Assembly (NCBI GenBank): GCA_027491235.1
Contig: JAIXWO010000010.1
Coordinates: 62,001 to 126,000 of the forward strand
Length of the DNA: 64,000 nt
Source: Sphingomonadales bacterium
GTDB taxonomy: Bacteria > Pseudomonadota > Alphaproteobacteria > Sphingomonadales > Sphingomonadaceae
Direction of reading: 5' to 3'
How positions within the stretch are numbered: the first letter of the stretch is position 1; every line of letters begins with the position of its first letter. Both the position numbers and the translations under genes were made by a program. Positions 7,868-15,853 of the stretch are shown piece after piece. Below the pieces are notes generated by a model. That model saw nothing but the letters and a program-made list of their open reading frames with translations, was not told the DNA's origin and did no database searches.

Positions 7868-9478
7868 ATGCTGGGATGTATGCAGGATTGGGACCTTCGG
7901 GTGACCCATCTGATCGATTATGCGGCGCGGGAGCATGGGCCGCGGGAAATTCTGACGCGCTGGGCCGATGGCCGGATCGAACGCACCAACTGGGCCGGCG
8001 TCGCGACGGAAGCGCGCAAGCTGTCGCAGGCCTTCGTCAAATGGGGCCTGAAGCCCGGTGACCGCGTCGCGACCTTCGCGATGAACCACCACCGCCACCT
8101 CGCCGCCTGGTATGGCGCGATCGGGTGCGGCGGCGTGATCCACACCGTCAACGTCCGGCTGTTTGACGAAGACCTCATCTACATCATGAACCACGCTGAA
8201 GACCGGGTGTTGATGTATGACGCGCAGTTCCAGCCCGTGATTGACCGGTTGAAGCCGCATCTGAAGACCGTTGAACACTTTATCGTGTTCGACAGCGACG
8301 ACAGCTATGGCGCGCTGATATCCGCACAGGACGGCGCGTTTGACTGGGTTTGGGGCGATGAGCGCGATCCGTGCATGCTCTGCTACACCAGCGGCACGAC
8401 GGGCAACCCGAAGGGCGTGCTCTACCAGCACCGCTCCACCATGCTGCATGCGATGGCCGAGATTGCGCCTTCTGTGTTCAACCTCGATACGACGTCGGTG
8501 CTGCTGCCCATCGTGCCGATGTTCCACGCGGCAAGCTGGGGCCTGCCCTTTGCAGGTGCAGCGGCCGGCGTGAAGTTCGTGTTCTCCACGACCAATGACG
8601 CGCCGACGCTGCATGGCCTGATGCTGGCCGAAGGCGTGACGCATAGCGCAGGTGTGCCCACGGTGTGGCTCGCCATGTTCCAGCATCTCGATGCCACGGC
8701 AAAGGCGGGCGGCGAGGCCGGGCTCGGGAAGCTGAAGCTTGTCACCATCGGCGGGTCGGCGGCACCGCGCGCGATGATCGAGCGGCTGATGAAGCAGGGC
8801 ATCCGCGTCGCCCACGCCTGGGGGATGACGGAAACATCGCCCATTGGCACCATGGGCAGCCCTGTTCCGGGGTGGGAGGACATGGACCTCGACGCGCAGA
8901 TCGACATCGTGACGAAGCAGGGCCGCGTGCCCTTTGGCGTGGAGCTGCGGATCGTTGATGATGAAGACAATGTCCTGCCGCGCGATGGCACCAGTTCCGG
9001 CCGGTTGCAGATCCGTGGGCCATGGGTCGTCAAACGCTACTTCAAGTCAGAGGCCGACGCGGTGGACAAGGACCAGTGGTTCGACACCGGCGACGTCTCC
9101 GTCATCCACGCCGATGGCACGATGCAGATTACGGACCGCGCGAAGGACGTCATCAAATCGGGCGGTGAATGGATCAGCTCGGTTGAACTGGAAAATGCCG
9201 CCGTCGGCTGCCCCGGCGTGGCGGAAGCCGCCGCGATTGGCGTTTATCACCCGAAGTGGGACGAACGCCCCATCCTCCTCGTCGTGAAGAAGGAGGGCGC
9301 CGCGCTGAGCGAGGCGGACGTCACCACCTATCTCGCAGGTGTCGTCGCCAAATGGTGGCTGCCCGATGAGGTGCTGTTCGTTGACAGCCTGCCGCATACG
9401 GGCACAGGCAAGATCCAGAAGGCGGAACTGCGCAAGGCGTATAAGGACTATAAGCTGAAGGCGCTGGCGGGGGCTTAG
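7868..9478 (+). CDS. acyl-CoA ligase, DmdB/FadD13-like
   Basis: A 536-residue ANL-superfamily enzyme that would activate a carboxylic acid to its CoA thioester through an acyl-adenylate. The AMP-binding P-loop [11 protein letters not shown] occupies residues 173-183, W-G-M-T-E-T-S-P follows in the middle, D-T-G-D-V and R[11 protein letters not shown] in the hinge region, and the catalytic lysine lies in G-T-G-K near residue 515. The N-terminus (M-L-G-C-M-Q-D-W) is typical of the group containing 3-methylmercaptopropionyl-CoA ligase (DmdB) and medium-chain acyl ligases. I chose ATG 7868 on that homology; in-frame ATGs at 7865 and 7880 are alternatives. Substrate probably a medium-chain or thio-substituted acid; not determined. 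Confidence 0.87.
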   Translation: MLGCMQDWDLRVTHLIDYAAREHGPREILTRWADGRIERTNWAGVATEARKLSQAFVKWGLKPGDRVATFAMNHHRHLAAWYGAIGCGGVIHTVNVRLFDEDLIYIMNHAEDRVLMYDAQFQPVIDRLKPHLKTVEHFIVFDSDDSYGALISAQDGAFDWVWGDERDPCMLCYTSGTTGNPKGVLYQHRSTMLHAMAEIAPSVFNLDTTSVLLPIVPMFHAASWGLPFAGAAAGVKFVFSTTNDAPTLHGLMLAEGVTHSAGVPTVWLAMFQHLDATAKAGGEAGLGKLKLVTIGGSAAPRAMIERLMKQGIRVAHAWGMTETSPIGTMGSPVPGWEDMDLDAQIDIVTKQGRVPFGVELRIVDDEDNVLPRDGTSSGRLQIRGPWVVKRYFKSEADAVDKDQWFDTGDVSVIHADGTMQITDRAKDVIKSGGEWISSVELENAAVGCPGVAEAAAIGVYHPKWDERPILLVVKKEGAALSEADVTTYLAGVVAKWWLPDEVLFVDSLPHTGTGKIQKAELRKAYKDYKLKALAGA

Positions 9479-9513
9479 TCTGTTTCGCGCAGAGACGCAG
9501 TGGATAAGAGAAA

Positions 9514-9600
9514 CCGTTTGGGCTGAGCTTGTCGAAGCCCTGTCCTTCTTGTTTTGGGTGAACAGAAAGGACGGCCCTTCGACAAGCTCAGGGCAAACGG
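9514..9600. repeat. class B inverted repeat pair, copy 1
   Basis: Left arm contains GGCTGAGCTTGTCGAAGCC and right arm CCCTTCGACAAGCTCAGGG, flanked by CCGTTT and AAACGG. The arms pair with each other and each can also fold alone, with the G and C blocks swapped between arms. Other copies start at 12351, 31089 and 43546. Confidence 0.9.
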
Positions 9601-9627
9601 ACTTTTAATTCCGCCGCGCCCCTTCCT

Positions 9628-9734
9628 CGTCATGCTGAACTTGTTTCAGCATCCATGAACACCTGCGCCGAAAGCATGGTGCTCGGTCCGGGCAGTTTGG
9701 TGCCAATGGATCCTGAAACAAGTTCAGGATGACG
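9628..9734. repeat. class A REP-like inverted repeat pair, copy 2
   Basis: Same arms as copy 1 (TGCTGAACTTGTTTCAGCA on the left, complement of TCCTGAACTTGTTTCAGGA on the right) with a different central spacer, inside the composite block at the convergent gene ends. Confidence 0.9.
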
Positions 9735-9796
9735 AAGGGTTGGGGGAATGGCGCGACACCTCCGCGCCCTCTGCGTCTCTGCGCGAACCCGTCCTC

Positions 9797-10876
9797 TCAA
9801 ATCAACCGCAACTGCGCCCCCTGCCCTTCCCCCAACGGGGCCTCAAACAAGTCCTGCCGCAATTCCACCCGCACCGCATTCAGCCCCAGCCGCTTGCACG
9901 CGATCTTGAACCGCGTGCGGATCAGCTGCGCCCACACGCCCGTCCCGCGCATTCGCGTCCCGAAGGCGGGGTCATTGTCCCGCCCGCCGCGCAGGGCCGC
10001 CACCTGCGCCATCACCTTAGCGGCGCGATCGGGGTAATGCACCGCCAGCCAATCGCGGAACAGGGGCGCCACTTCATGCGGCAGGCGCACGGGGATGTAG
10101 CTCGCCGTCCGGGCGCCCGCCTCCCACGCGGCGTCGAGGATCGCCTCCAGCTCATGATCGGTGATGGCGGGGATGATGGGGGAGACGCTGACATGCACCG
10201 GCACGCCCGCCGCGGCCAAAGCGCGGATCGCCGCCAGCCGCCGCGCAGGGCCTGGCGCGCGCGGTTCCAGCCGGCGGTGCGTGTCCGCACACAAGGTGGT
10301 GACGGACAAAGCGACCGCGACCAGCCCGCGCGCGGCCATCGGCGCCAGCAGATCAAGATCACGCACCACCCGGTCTGACTTGGTGGTGATGGTCAGCGGA
10401 TGGCCGCAGTCCGCCAGCACCGCGATGCAGCCGCGCGTGATCTTCCACTCCCGCTCAATCGGTTGATAGGGGTCCGTATTCGTCCCCATCGCAATGGGCG
10501 TCGGCACATGGCCGCGCTTGGCAAGCGCCGCCCGCAGGAGCGCGGGCGCATCCGGCTTTGCAAACAACCGGCTTTCAAAGTCGAGCCCCGGCGACAGATC
10601 ATGAAAGGCATGGCTGGGCCGCGCATAGCAATAGATGCAGCCATGCTCACACCCCTGATAGGCGTTGACCGACTGGTCGAACGGAATGTCCGGCGATGTG
10701 TTGCGGGAGAGGATGGTGCGCGGATGGACGACCGACACGGTGGTGGCAGGCGGCGCCCCTGCCCCGTCGATCAGCGGCCGAACATCCAGCCAATCCCCAT
10801 CCGCCTGCCGCTGCGGCAGCTGAAAGCGCGTGCTGGTGTCATTGACCTGCGCGCCTCGGCCTTTGAGGGTTGACAT
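9797..10876 (-). CDS. PA0069-family radical SAM protein
   Basis: A 359-residue radical SAM enzyme. The iron-sulfur cluster motif is C-E-H-G-C-I-Y-C (Cys76, Cys80, Cys83; CX3CX2C), preceded by the family-typical N-A-Y-Q-G segment and followed by Y-A-R-P-S-H. This spacing and the S-P-D-I-P-F-D segment match the PA0069 / Rv2578c / SplB-related group. Its substrate is unknown; relation to spore photoproduct lyase suggests a DNA-repair-like chemistry but that is only inference. Strong start at the ATG 10876, 34 residues of variable N-terminus before the core. Its 3' end faces the acyl-CoA ligase across repeats. Confidence 0.85.
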   Translation of the reverse strand: MSTLKGRGAQVNDTSTRFQLPQRQADGDWLDVRPLIDGAGAPPATTVSVVHPRTILSRNTSPDIPFDQSVNAYQGCEHGCIYCYARPSHAFHDLSPGLDFESRLFAKPDAPALLRAALAKRGHVPTPIAMGTNTDPYQPIEREWKITRGCIAVLADCGHPLTITTKSDRVVRDLDLLAPMAARGLVAVALSVTTLCADTHRRLEPRAPGPARRLAAIRALAAAGVPVHVSVSPIIPAITDHELEAILDAAWEAGARTASYIPVRLPHEVAPLFRDWLAVHYPDRAAKVMAQVAALRGGRDNDPAFGTRMRGTGVWAQLIRTRFKIACKRLGLNAVRVELRQDLFEAPLGEGQGAQLRLI

Positions 10877-10993
10877 GTAGGGAACATAGAGGGAACGAAA
10901 ACGAAAATCTAGATGAGCAGAGCGTCGTCTGCATCACAGGTGGAATTAGCAGTAGGAAACGAGTTTCTTCGTCAGTTTCGTATAAGGATTGGA

Positions 10994-11926
10994 CTAGACC
11001 GGGTTGTTCTTCTTGGCCGACTTACTCAACCAAGCTGCCGTGTCATAAACGCTAGTGCGAATGTCGGCATCGGCGACCGCTTTGATGCCGTTAACGGGAG
11101 TGCTAGTTCGCCGAATAGTTCGAACTAAAAGAGAGCCGCTACAGTCACATTCCACGCCGAACACATCGATCCAAGTAAGAAAGAAGGTCGCCTTCACGGT
11201 GCAATTGGTGATAGGGGCAAGAATTATATTTCCAGTTTGATCATACGGCATATTCCCATTGACCTTTGGGAGGAAGGGAACTCGAATGTCTTGCCGAAGC
11301 TCCCCAGGAGCGACCGCTCCGACCTTAGATTCGGATTCACTGAAATCCATCTGTGTTAATTGAGGCATCTTTGGATTTTTGTTGAAATCCAAATAGGAAA
11401 TTTCTGGAATAGTGGTCACATTAGCAACAGCAGCAGGGGATTGCCCGCTGTTCTCGACGGCTAGTTCCCAATATGGAAGTCCATCCAAAATGTTCAGGCG
11501 TGCAGATTTGACTGACAGATAGGCCCGTGCTTGAGCCTGCCCAACCTGACGCGTAATGATGTTAGCGTCTCTATTGTGCGATGCCGCAATTCCCGCAAAG
11601 ACTGCAGCGGCAACCGCAGCGACTAGTGTTAGACTGCCTACAATTGTTCCTGTCCAAGTGGCATTGGCGGAGCGCTCGGCAGCATCTGCTGCCTTCCATT
11701 GCGCGCAGAGATCGGAACGACGTTCATCTACACCCTGCTGACATGGCTTATTCAAGCTCGAAATCTCTGTTGCTTGAATTATCGGTTCGACCACTTCGCC
11801 GACAACTAGCTCTGCCTTTTGACTGGGAGCTTCTTGCTGATCAGCGCTTCCACTGCTCGGTGAGCCTGCACCAATTAAAAATAATCCTGCAATCACAAAG
11901 AAGTAGTGCCGAAATACTCTCAACAT
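10994..11926 (-). CDS. orphan membrane protein, unrecognised family
   Basis: A 310-residue protein I do not recognise. It has a hydrophobic N-terminal segment (about 6-22, signal peptide or anchor), a linker rich in Glu and Ala, a stretch with C-Q-Q-G-V-D-E-R-R-S-D-L-C (two cysteines, possible disulfide), a strong membrane segment at about residues 94-115, and a long C-terminal domain that looks beta-rich and soluble, with two more cysteines in V-E-C-D-C. Codon use and base composition are visibly more AT-rich than in the neighbours. It stands alone between the radical SAM gene and a repeat block, with no partner gene. A recent acquisition is plausible. Function unknown. Confidence 0.7.
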   Translation of the reverse strand: MLRVFRHYFFVIAGLFLIGAGSPSSGSADQQEAPSQKAELVVGEVVEPIIQATEISSLNKPCQQGVDERRSDLCAQWKAADAAERSANATWTGTIVGSLTLVAAVAAAVFAGIAASHNRDANIITRQVGQAQARAYLSVKSARLNILDGLPYWELAVENSGQSPAAVANVTTIPEISYLDFNKNPKMPQLTQMDFSESESKVGAVAPGELRQDIRVPFLPKVNGNMPYDQTGNIILAPITNCTVKATFFLTWIDVFGVECDCSGSLLVRTIRRTSTPVNGIKAVADADIRTSVYDTAAWLSKSAKKNNPV

Positions 11927-12350
11927 ATATTCAATTCAGTCGCCATGAATTTCAGACAAGCTAACTGTTTCCCATAATTGGCTCGAAGTCCACAAATACT
12001 ACCGAGTTTATTGGCAGTTTCACGCAGCCTCGGATCCATAGCCTGCTTAGGTCTGTATAGGTGCCACTTTCCCCTGTCCTACAGCCCCCAGAATATGCCA
12101 CACTGCTCACTCTCCCGCAGAAAAGGTGGGATCATGGCCGCTCCCGCCCCCTCATTTTGCACGTCTGAAGTTGGAAAGCGCGGGCGCGGGAAAGTTGCCC
12201 CTTTCCATCAGCGCGGAATGGATTTCTGCGGCGTGAGGGCCTCAACTTCCTCCACTTCCGCACCTTTCACAGGGCAAAGAGCGCGCGGGGGATTTTCCTA
12301 CTTTTCGGGCCTGGCAGCGGGGTGTTGGGGGCGACTCGGGTGGGGCCTCT

Positions 12351-12444
12351 CCGTTTGGGCTGAGCTTGTCGAAGCCCTGTCCTTCCTTTGGATTGCCTTA
12401 CCCGGAAGAAGGACGGTGTCTCGACGTCGCTCGACACGAACGGG
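12351..12444. repeat. class B repeat pair, copy 2 (right arm degraded)
   Basis: The left arm is intact (CCGTTT followed by GGCTGAGCTTGTCGAAGCC). The right arm keeps GAAGGACGG and TCGACA..CGAACGG but has lost the central core, so this copy appears decayed. Confidence 0.75.
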
Positions 12445-12475
12445 GTTGGGGGTTGGTGCCGCCCCTCCCCCTTTT

Positions 12476-12572
12476 CGTCATGCTGAACTTGTTTCAGCAT
12501 AACCGGCTGGTGGCTCATATTGGGCGGTTCAGATGCTCCACGCTGTTATCCTGAAACAAGTTCAGGATGACG
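12476..12572. repeat. class A REP-like inverted repeat pair, copy 3
   Basis: Both arms are present with the cores TGCTGAACTTGTTTCAGCA and the complement of TCCTGAACTTGTTTCAGGA; the ATCCATG tails seen in copies 1, 2 and 4 are missing, and the spacer is unrelated to theirs. Confidence 0.88.
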
Positions 12573-12614
12573 AGGTGGTGGGCAGGATGACGCGGGGTTG
12601 GGGGATTGGTGCGG

Positions 12615-12722
12615 TGCCCCCTCCACCGCTTCGCGGTTCCCCTCCCCCGGTGGGGGAGGATTTAGCGCTTAGATCCTCCCCCACCGGGGGAGGGGGACCA
12701 TGCGCAGCATGGTGGAGGGGAC
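12615..12722. repeat. class C GC-rich inverted repeat
   Basis: Two arms with CCTCCCCC..GGGGGAGG cores form a large inverted repeat: the left arm (12615-12662) reads into a 5'-TCCCCTCCCCCGGTGGGGG block and the right arm (12672-12722) is its approximate complement, ending in GGTGGAGGGGAC. Each arm also folds by itself. It ends six bases from the moaB stop and would form a very stable hairpin at the 3' end of the moaB transcript. Confidence 0.85.
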
Positions 12723-12727
12723 AACCC

Positions 12728-13255
12728 TCAGGACTCCCGCAATCTTCCGATCAGGTCCACGAAGTTGCAGGGTTTAAACCGGCTGTCGAGCTGGTGGACG
12801 AGGATGTGTTCCCACGCGTCGGCGCAGGCGCCGGTGGAGCCGGGCATGGCGAAGATATAGGTCGAGCGCACGATATAGGCGATGGCGCGCGACTGGATGG
12901 TGGAAGTGCCGATGGTGCGGTAGCTGATCCAGCGGAACAGCTCCCCAAAGCCCGGGATTTCCTTGCCGCCCAGAACGGCGAGTGCCTCTGGCGTCACATC
13001 CCGGCCGGTTACGCCGGTGCCGCCGGTGATGAGGATGCAGTTGATCGACTGATCGTCCACCCATTGGTGGAGGCGGCCAAGGATGGCGCCCTGATCATCG
13101 GGGACGAGCGCATAGTCGGCAAGCGTATGGCCAAGCTCTTGCAACGCCTCACACAGATAGCCGCCGGATTTGTCGGTTTCGCGCGTCCGGCTGTCGGATA
13201 CGGTGAGGACGGCAATGCGGATGGGCTTGAATTCCGCGGTCTCGTCAATCGGCAC
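12728..13255 (-). CDS. moaB: molybdenum cofactor biosynthesis protein B
   Basis: A 175-residue MoaB/MogA-type protein. MoaB-family enzymes adenylylate molybdopterin before metal insertion. Visible hallmarks are V-L-T-V-S-D-S-R-T near residue 16, the molybdopterin-binding [11 protein letters not shown] block near residues 76-86, [10 protein letters not shown], and A-M-P-G-S-T-G-A. The start lies 11 bases inside the end of the lytic transglycosylase gene, so the three reverse genes UDG-like, slt and moaB form one transcript. The GC-rich class C hairpin follows directly. The orphan molybdenum-hydroxylase-type 2Fe-2S protein at 44834 is the only possible Mo-enzyme relative in the window. Confidence 0.93.
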   Translation of the reverse strand: MPIDETAEFKPIRIAVLTVSDSRTRETDKSGGYLCEALQELGHTLADYALVPDDQGAILGRLHQWVDDQSINCILITGGTGVTGRDVTPEALAVLGGKEIPGFGELFRWISYRTIGTSTIQSRAIAYIVRSTYIFAMPGSTGACADAWEHILVHQLDSRFKPCNFVDLIGRLRES

Positions 13256-14987
13256 TGGCCACTCCGCTCACCCGGTCCATGCGGACGGCGGTGGGCCCGG
13301 GAAGGCCCGGAAAGCGGGGCCACATCCCCTGCGACAGGGCCGCAAGGCTGGTCGTCTGGTCGCCCGACTGCATCTGATACATCCAGTAGTTCCGCATGAT
13401 GATCGTCACATAAGCCCGCGTTTCCCAATAGGGAATGGACTCAATGTACAGCAGCGGATCGGTGTTATCGCGGCTGCGCTCATTCCAGGTGCCGATGGGC
13501 AACGGGCCGGCATTATACGCGGCGATGACCTTGGGGAGCATCCCGCCAGTCACCTGCATATCGCGCAACCGTTCAATAAAGCTCTGCCCATATTCCATGT
13601 TGGTGGCCGGATCATTGAGGGAGCCGACGCTGTCCCGCCCCTTGGCGCGGGCCATCATGGCGGCGGTACCGGGCATGACCTGCATCAGGCCGCGCGCGCC
13701 CGCCGGGCTGACGACAGAGGTGCGGAAGTTCGATTCCTGAAGGGCGTGGGCATAGACCAGCGCCTTATCCACCCGCCAACCGCCTTCGGGCGTCCAAGTG
13801 CGGGGCATGGGGTAGCGGGCGGAAGCCGGGGCGCGGGCGCCAGACGGGCCATTGTGCGCCAGCCAAAGCTGCGTTCCGGGCAGGTCCATCCGTCCGGCGA
13901 GCGTGGCCAAGGCGGCGTGGCGACGGGGATCACCAATGCGGGCCTGATGGCGGATCATCTCATCCGCGAGCGTCATCTCGTTGATTTCAGCAAGCGCAAG
14001 CGCGGCGCGGACATTGGGCAGCTTTTCGACATCGGCAATGTCGTCCGGCACTTTCTGGACAGTCTTGGCGATGCCCAGCCGTTCTGCCGAGAGCAGACCG
14101 TAAAATGTTTCGCCGTTGCGCGCGGCCGCCTTCAGATGCGCGTCCACCTTTTGCGGCTGGCCCGATGCCATGGCGGCGCGGGCGGCCCAGAAATGGGCGG
14201 CGGCGTCCATATCGTCATTCTGGAAACGCGATGCAGCGGCTTCAAAAGCGTCTGTGGCGGCGGCATAATCCCGGCTGCGCCAGGCCGCGAGGCCCATCGT
14301 CCAATCGGACATGGCGGCCCAATTGCCAGAGCCTTCCTGCCCCAGTGCCGCGATGCGGCGGGCGGAAATGTCATCGCCTGTAATGAAGTAAGACCAGGCG
14401 ACCTTCTGCATCAGTTCCGACCGGCCCTCAGGCGACAGAGAGGCTTCGCTCTCCATCACAATGGCTTCCGCCTCAAACGGCATATTGTCTTTGATGAGCG
14501 GCTGGATGCGGGCGTTCAGCGCATTGGCGACACCATCCTGAGAGGCGGCCATCCGCGAACGACGCGGGGCGCTGCCCAGCCAGACCAGCTCTTGGGTTGC
14601 GGGCAGGTTGAACCCAACATCCATCCCGCGCGATTTCGCGAGCCGCGCCAGCTGTGCGGCCTGCGGCAACTGCGGCGCCTTTTCGAGCAGTGCTGCGATC
14701 TTTTCGGGCTCAACCTTGGGCGATCCCTTGGCGAGATAAAGTTCCGCCCATGCTATGGCGTGGAGCGGCCCTTCCGGCATCGACTCCAGACCAGCCTGTG
14801 CGACATCCCACTGGCCGCTGCGGATTGAGGTGAAGACATCCTTGTAGCGCGCCCGTGCATTCGGCCCGAGCTGTGCCGCGAAATTGGGGGTCAGAGTGGA
14901 GGCAGACGTCGCGAACGTGGATTGTGCTGACGCGGGGACGGACATGAGACCCGCCAGAACCAAAGCAATACCCGAAAACAACTTCAC
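13245..14987 (-). CDS. soluble lytic murein transglycosylase
   Basis: A 580-residue exported Slt70-like enzyme. It has a signal peptide (about residues 1-21, ending A-S-A), a long alpha-helical superhelix of TPR-like repeats, and a C-terminal transglycosylase SLT domain. The catalytic glutamate is Glu418 in A-L-Q-E-S-N-F, followed by G-L-M-Q-V-M-P-G-T-A and A-Y-N-A-G-P, all standard motifs. It would cleave glycan strands in the periplasm leaving 1,6-anhydro ends. The start overlaps the upstream UDG-like gene by four bases and the end overlaps moaB by 11 bases. Annotated by domain; the symbol slt would be the E. coli analogue. Confidence 0.9.
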   Translation of the reverse strand: MKLFSGIALVLAGLMSVPASAQSTFATSASTLTPNFAAQLGPNARARYKDVFTSIRSGQWDVAQAGLESMPEGPLHAIAWAELYLAKGSPKVEPEKIAALLEKAPQLPQAAQLARLAKSRGMDVGFNLPATQELVWLGSAPRRSRMAASQDGVANALNARIQPLIKDNMPFEAEAIVMESEASLSPEGRSELMQKVAWSYFITGDDISARRIAALGQEGSGNWAAMSDWTMGLAAWRSRDYAAATDAFEAAASRFQNDDMDAAAHFWAARAAMASGQPQKVDAHLKAAARNGETFYGLLSAERLGIAKTVQKVPDDIADVEKLPNVRAALALAEINEMTLADEMIRHQARIGDPRRHAALATLAGRMDLPGTQLWLAHNGPSGARAPASARYPMPRTWTPEGGWRVDKALVYAHALQESNFRTSVVSPAGARGLMQVMPGTAAMMARAKGRDSVGSLNDPATNMEYGQSFIERLRDMQVTGGMLPKVIAAYNAGPLPIGTWNERSRDNTDPLLYIESIPYWETRAYVTIIMRNYWMYQMQSGDQTTSLAALSQGMWPRFPGLPGPTAVRMDRVSGVASAD

Positions 14988-15736
14988 GCCAATTGTCCCC
15001 CGACAAGCATCTGCATATCCTGCCAGACGGCGGCCTTACGTTGCGGATTTTGCAACAAAAGACGCGGCGCGGAACTGGCGATCGCAGGGACCATAGACCG
15101 GATGTGGTTAATTTTCTGGCCTGTTTTGTTGGTGTTGGTCGCATCCAGCCCAAGCAATGCACGGCTGGTCGACTGACCAAGCAGCCAGACAGCCTGAGGG
15201 TTCACAAGCCCCAGATGATGCTTGGCAATTTCTCCAAGACGCGGCAGCGCGTCCTTCGCCGTCTGGCCCGACGGCGGGCGTCCCGGCGTCAACGCGAAGC
15301 AATAGACCTTGTCCCGGTCCAACCCGATGGCGGTGAGCATCCGGTCAAACAACCGCCCCACCTCACCGGAAAAGAGCGCGCCTGATTCGGCGTCGCCCAC
15401 CTCTGGCATGTCAGTGATGATGGTTATCGCAGCCCCCGGCGTGCCAAAGGGCCGCAGCCGGAGGTGCGGCGGGCCTGCTTCCGGCACGCTGGCATCGGTC
15501 GCCAGCCACTCAACAAAGGCATCGAGTGTCGCTGGAAGCGTGGCGGGTGCAGGCGCCTCAACTTGCTTCGCACGCGCGGCCATCGGCGCGGCTCCACTGG
15601 GGGGCGACGCTACGGCGACGCGGCCCAACCAAGGCTGCGGCGCGTCTTCCACCAGCGTGTCGACACCCATATCCTCCCACCACTGCAACGCAGCAGCGAC
15701 AAGGCGCGGATCGACGGCGGTTTGCACTTCATTCAC
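14984..15736 (-). CDS. uracil-DNA glycosylase superfamily-like protein, active site lost
   Basis: A 250-residue protein with the fold signature of family 4/5 uracil-DNA glycosylases but without their key residues. The first motif, normally G-E-A-P-G-x-x-E, reads T-D-M-P-E-V-G-D at 108-115. The motif normally containing the catalytic His before P-S reads S-A-P-R-L-L-L-Q-N-P at 222-231. Only one cysteine (Cys146) is present, so the four-cysteine iron-sulfur cluster cannot form. The first 90 residues are a Pro/Ala-rich variable region. It heads an operon with slt and moaB. It may be a non-catalytic DNA-binding or structural derivative; glycosylase activity looks unlikely. Confidence 0.7.
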   Translation of the reverse strand: MNEVQTAVDPRLVAAALQWWEDMGVDTLVEDAPQPWLGRVAVASPPSGAAPMAARAKQVEAPAPATLPATLDAFVEWLATDASVPEAGPPHLRLRPFGTPGAAITIITDMPEVGDAESGALFSGEVGRLFDRMLTAIGLDRDKVYCFALTPGRPPSGQTAKDALPRLGEIAKHHLGLVNPQAVWLLGQSTSRALLGLDATNTNKTGQKINHIRSMVPAIASSAPRLLLQNPQRKAAVWQDMQMLVGGQLA

Positions 15737-15853
15737 AACCGGCCTTCAACCCGCATAATTCCTGTTGGTCAACCGCAATCGCTTCGCTATCTGCCAGACT
15801 GAAACTGGGCCGCGACAACTCGAAAGGCCGGCCGAACGGGAGACGAATGCGCC

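Larger units (their letters stand above)
9483..9788. repeat. 18-base outer inverted repeat enclosing class B and class A pairs
   Basis: 9483-9500 and 9771-9788 are reverse complements at 17 of 18 positions (core TTCGCGCAGAGACGCAG). They bracket one complete class B pair and one complete class A pair, giving a nested composite of about 306 bases. Confidence 0.8.
9479..9796. other. convergent intergenic region made almost entirely of repeats
   Basis: Between the 3' ends of the acyl-CoA ligase and the radical SAM gene. It holds an outer inverted repeat (9483-9500 and 9771-9788), a class B pair (9514-9600) and a class A pair (9628-9734). No gene is apparent. The structures could act as transcription terminators for both strands. 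Confidence 0.75.
11927..12727. other. 801-base non-coding region with three repeat types
   Basis: Bases 11927-12350 show no gene or recognisable RNA; they continue the AT-richer character for about 100 bases and then return to GC-rich sequence. From 12351 on the region is class B, class A and class C repeats separated by a short direct repeat. An open frame of 174 codons at 11978-12502 on the forward strand runs into the repeats and has no protein-like character. Confidence 0.65.

Noticed and set aside
10877-10993. Short forward open frames upstream of the radical SAM gene
   Set aside because: They are under 75 codons, lack ribosome sites and have no protein-like composition; one runs into the orphan gene on the other strand.
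11978-12502. 174-codon open frame on the forward strand in the non-coding region
   Set aside because: It runs into class B and class A repeats, has low-complexity Ser/Arg/Gly sequence, no ribosome site and no family character.
12615-12722. Phage attachment site or IS end in the GC-rich palindrome
   Set aside because: There is no integrase, transposase or target-site duplication in reach; the structure is better explained as a repeat of the class C type.
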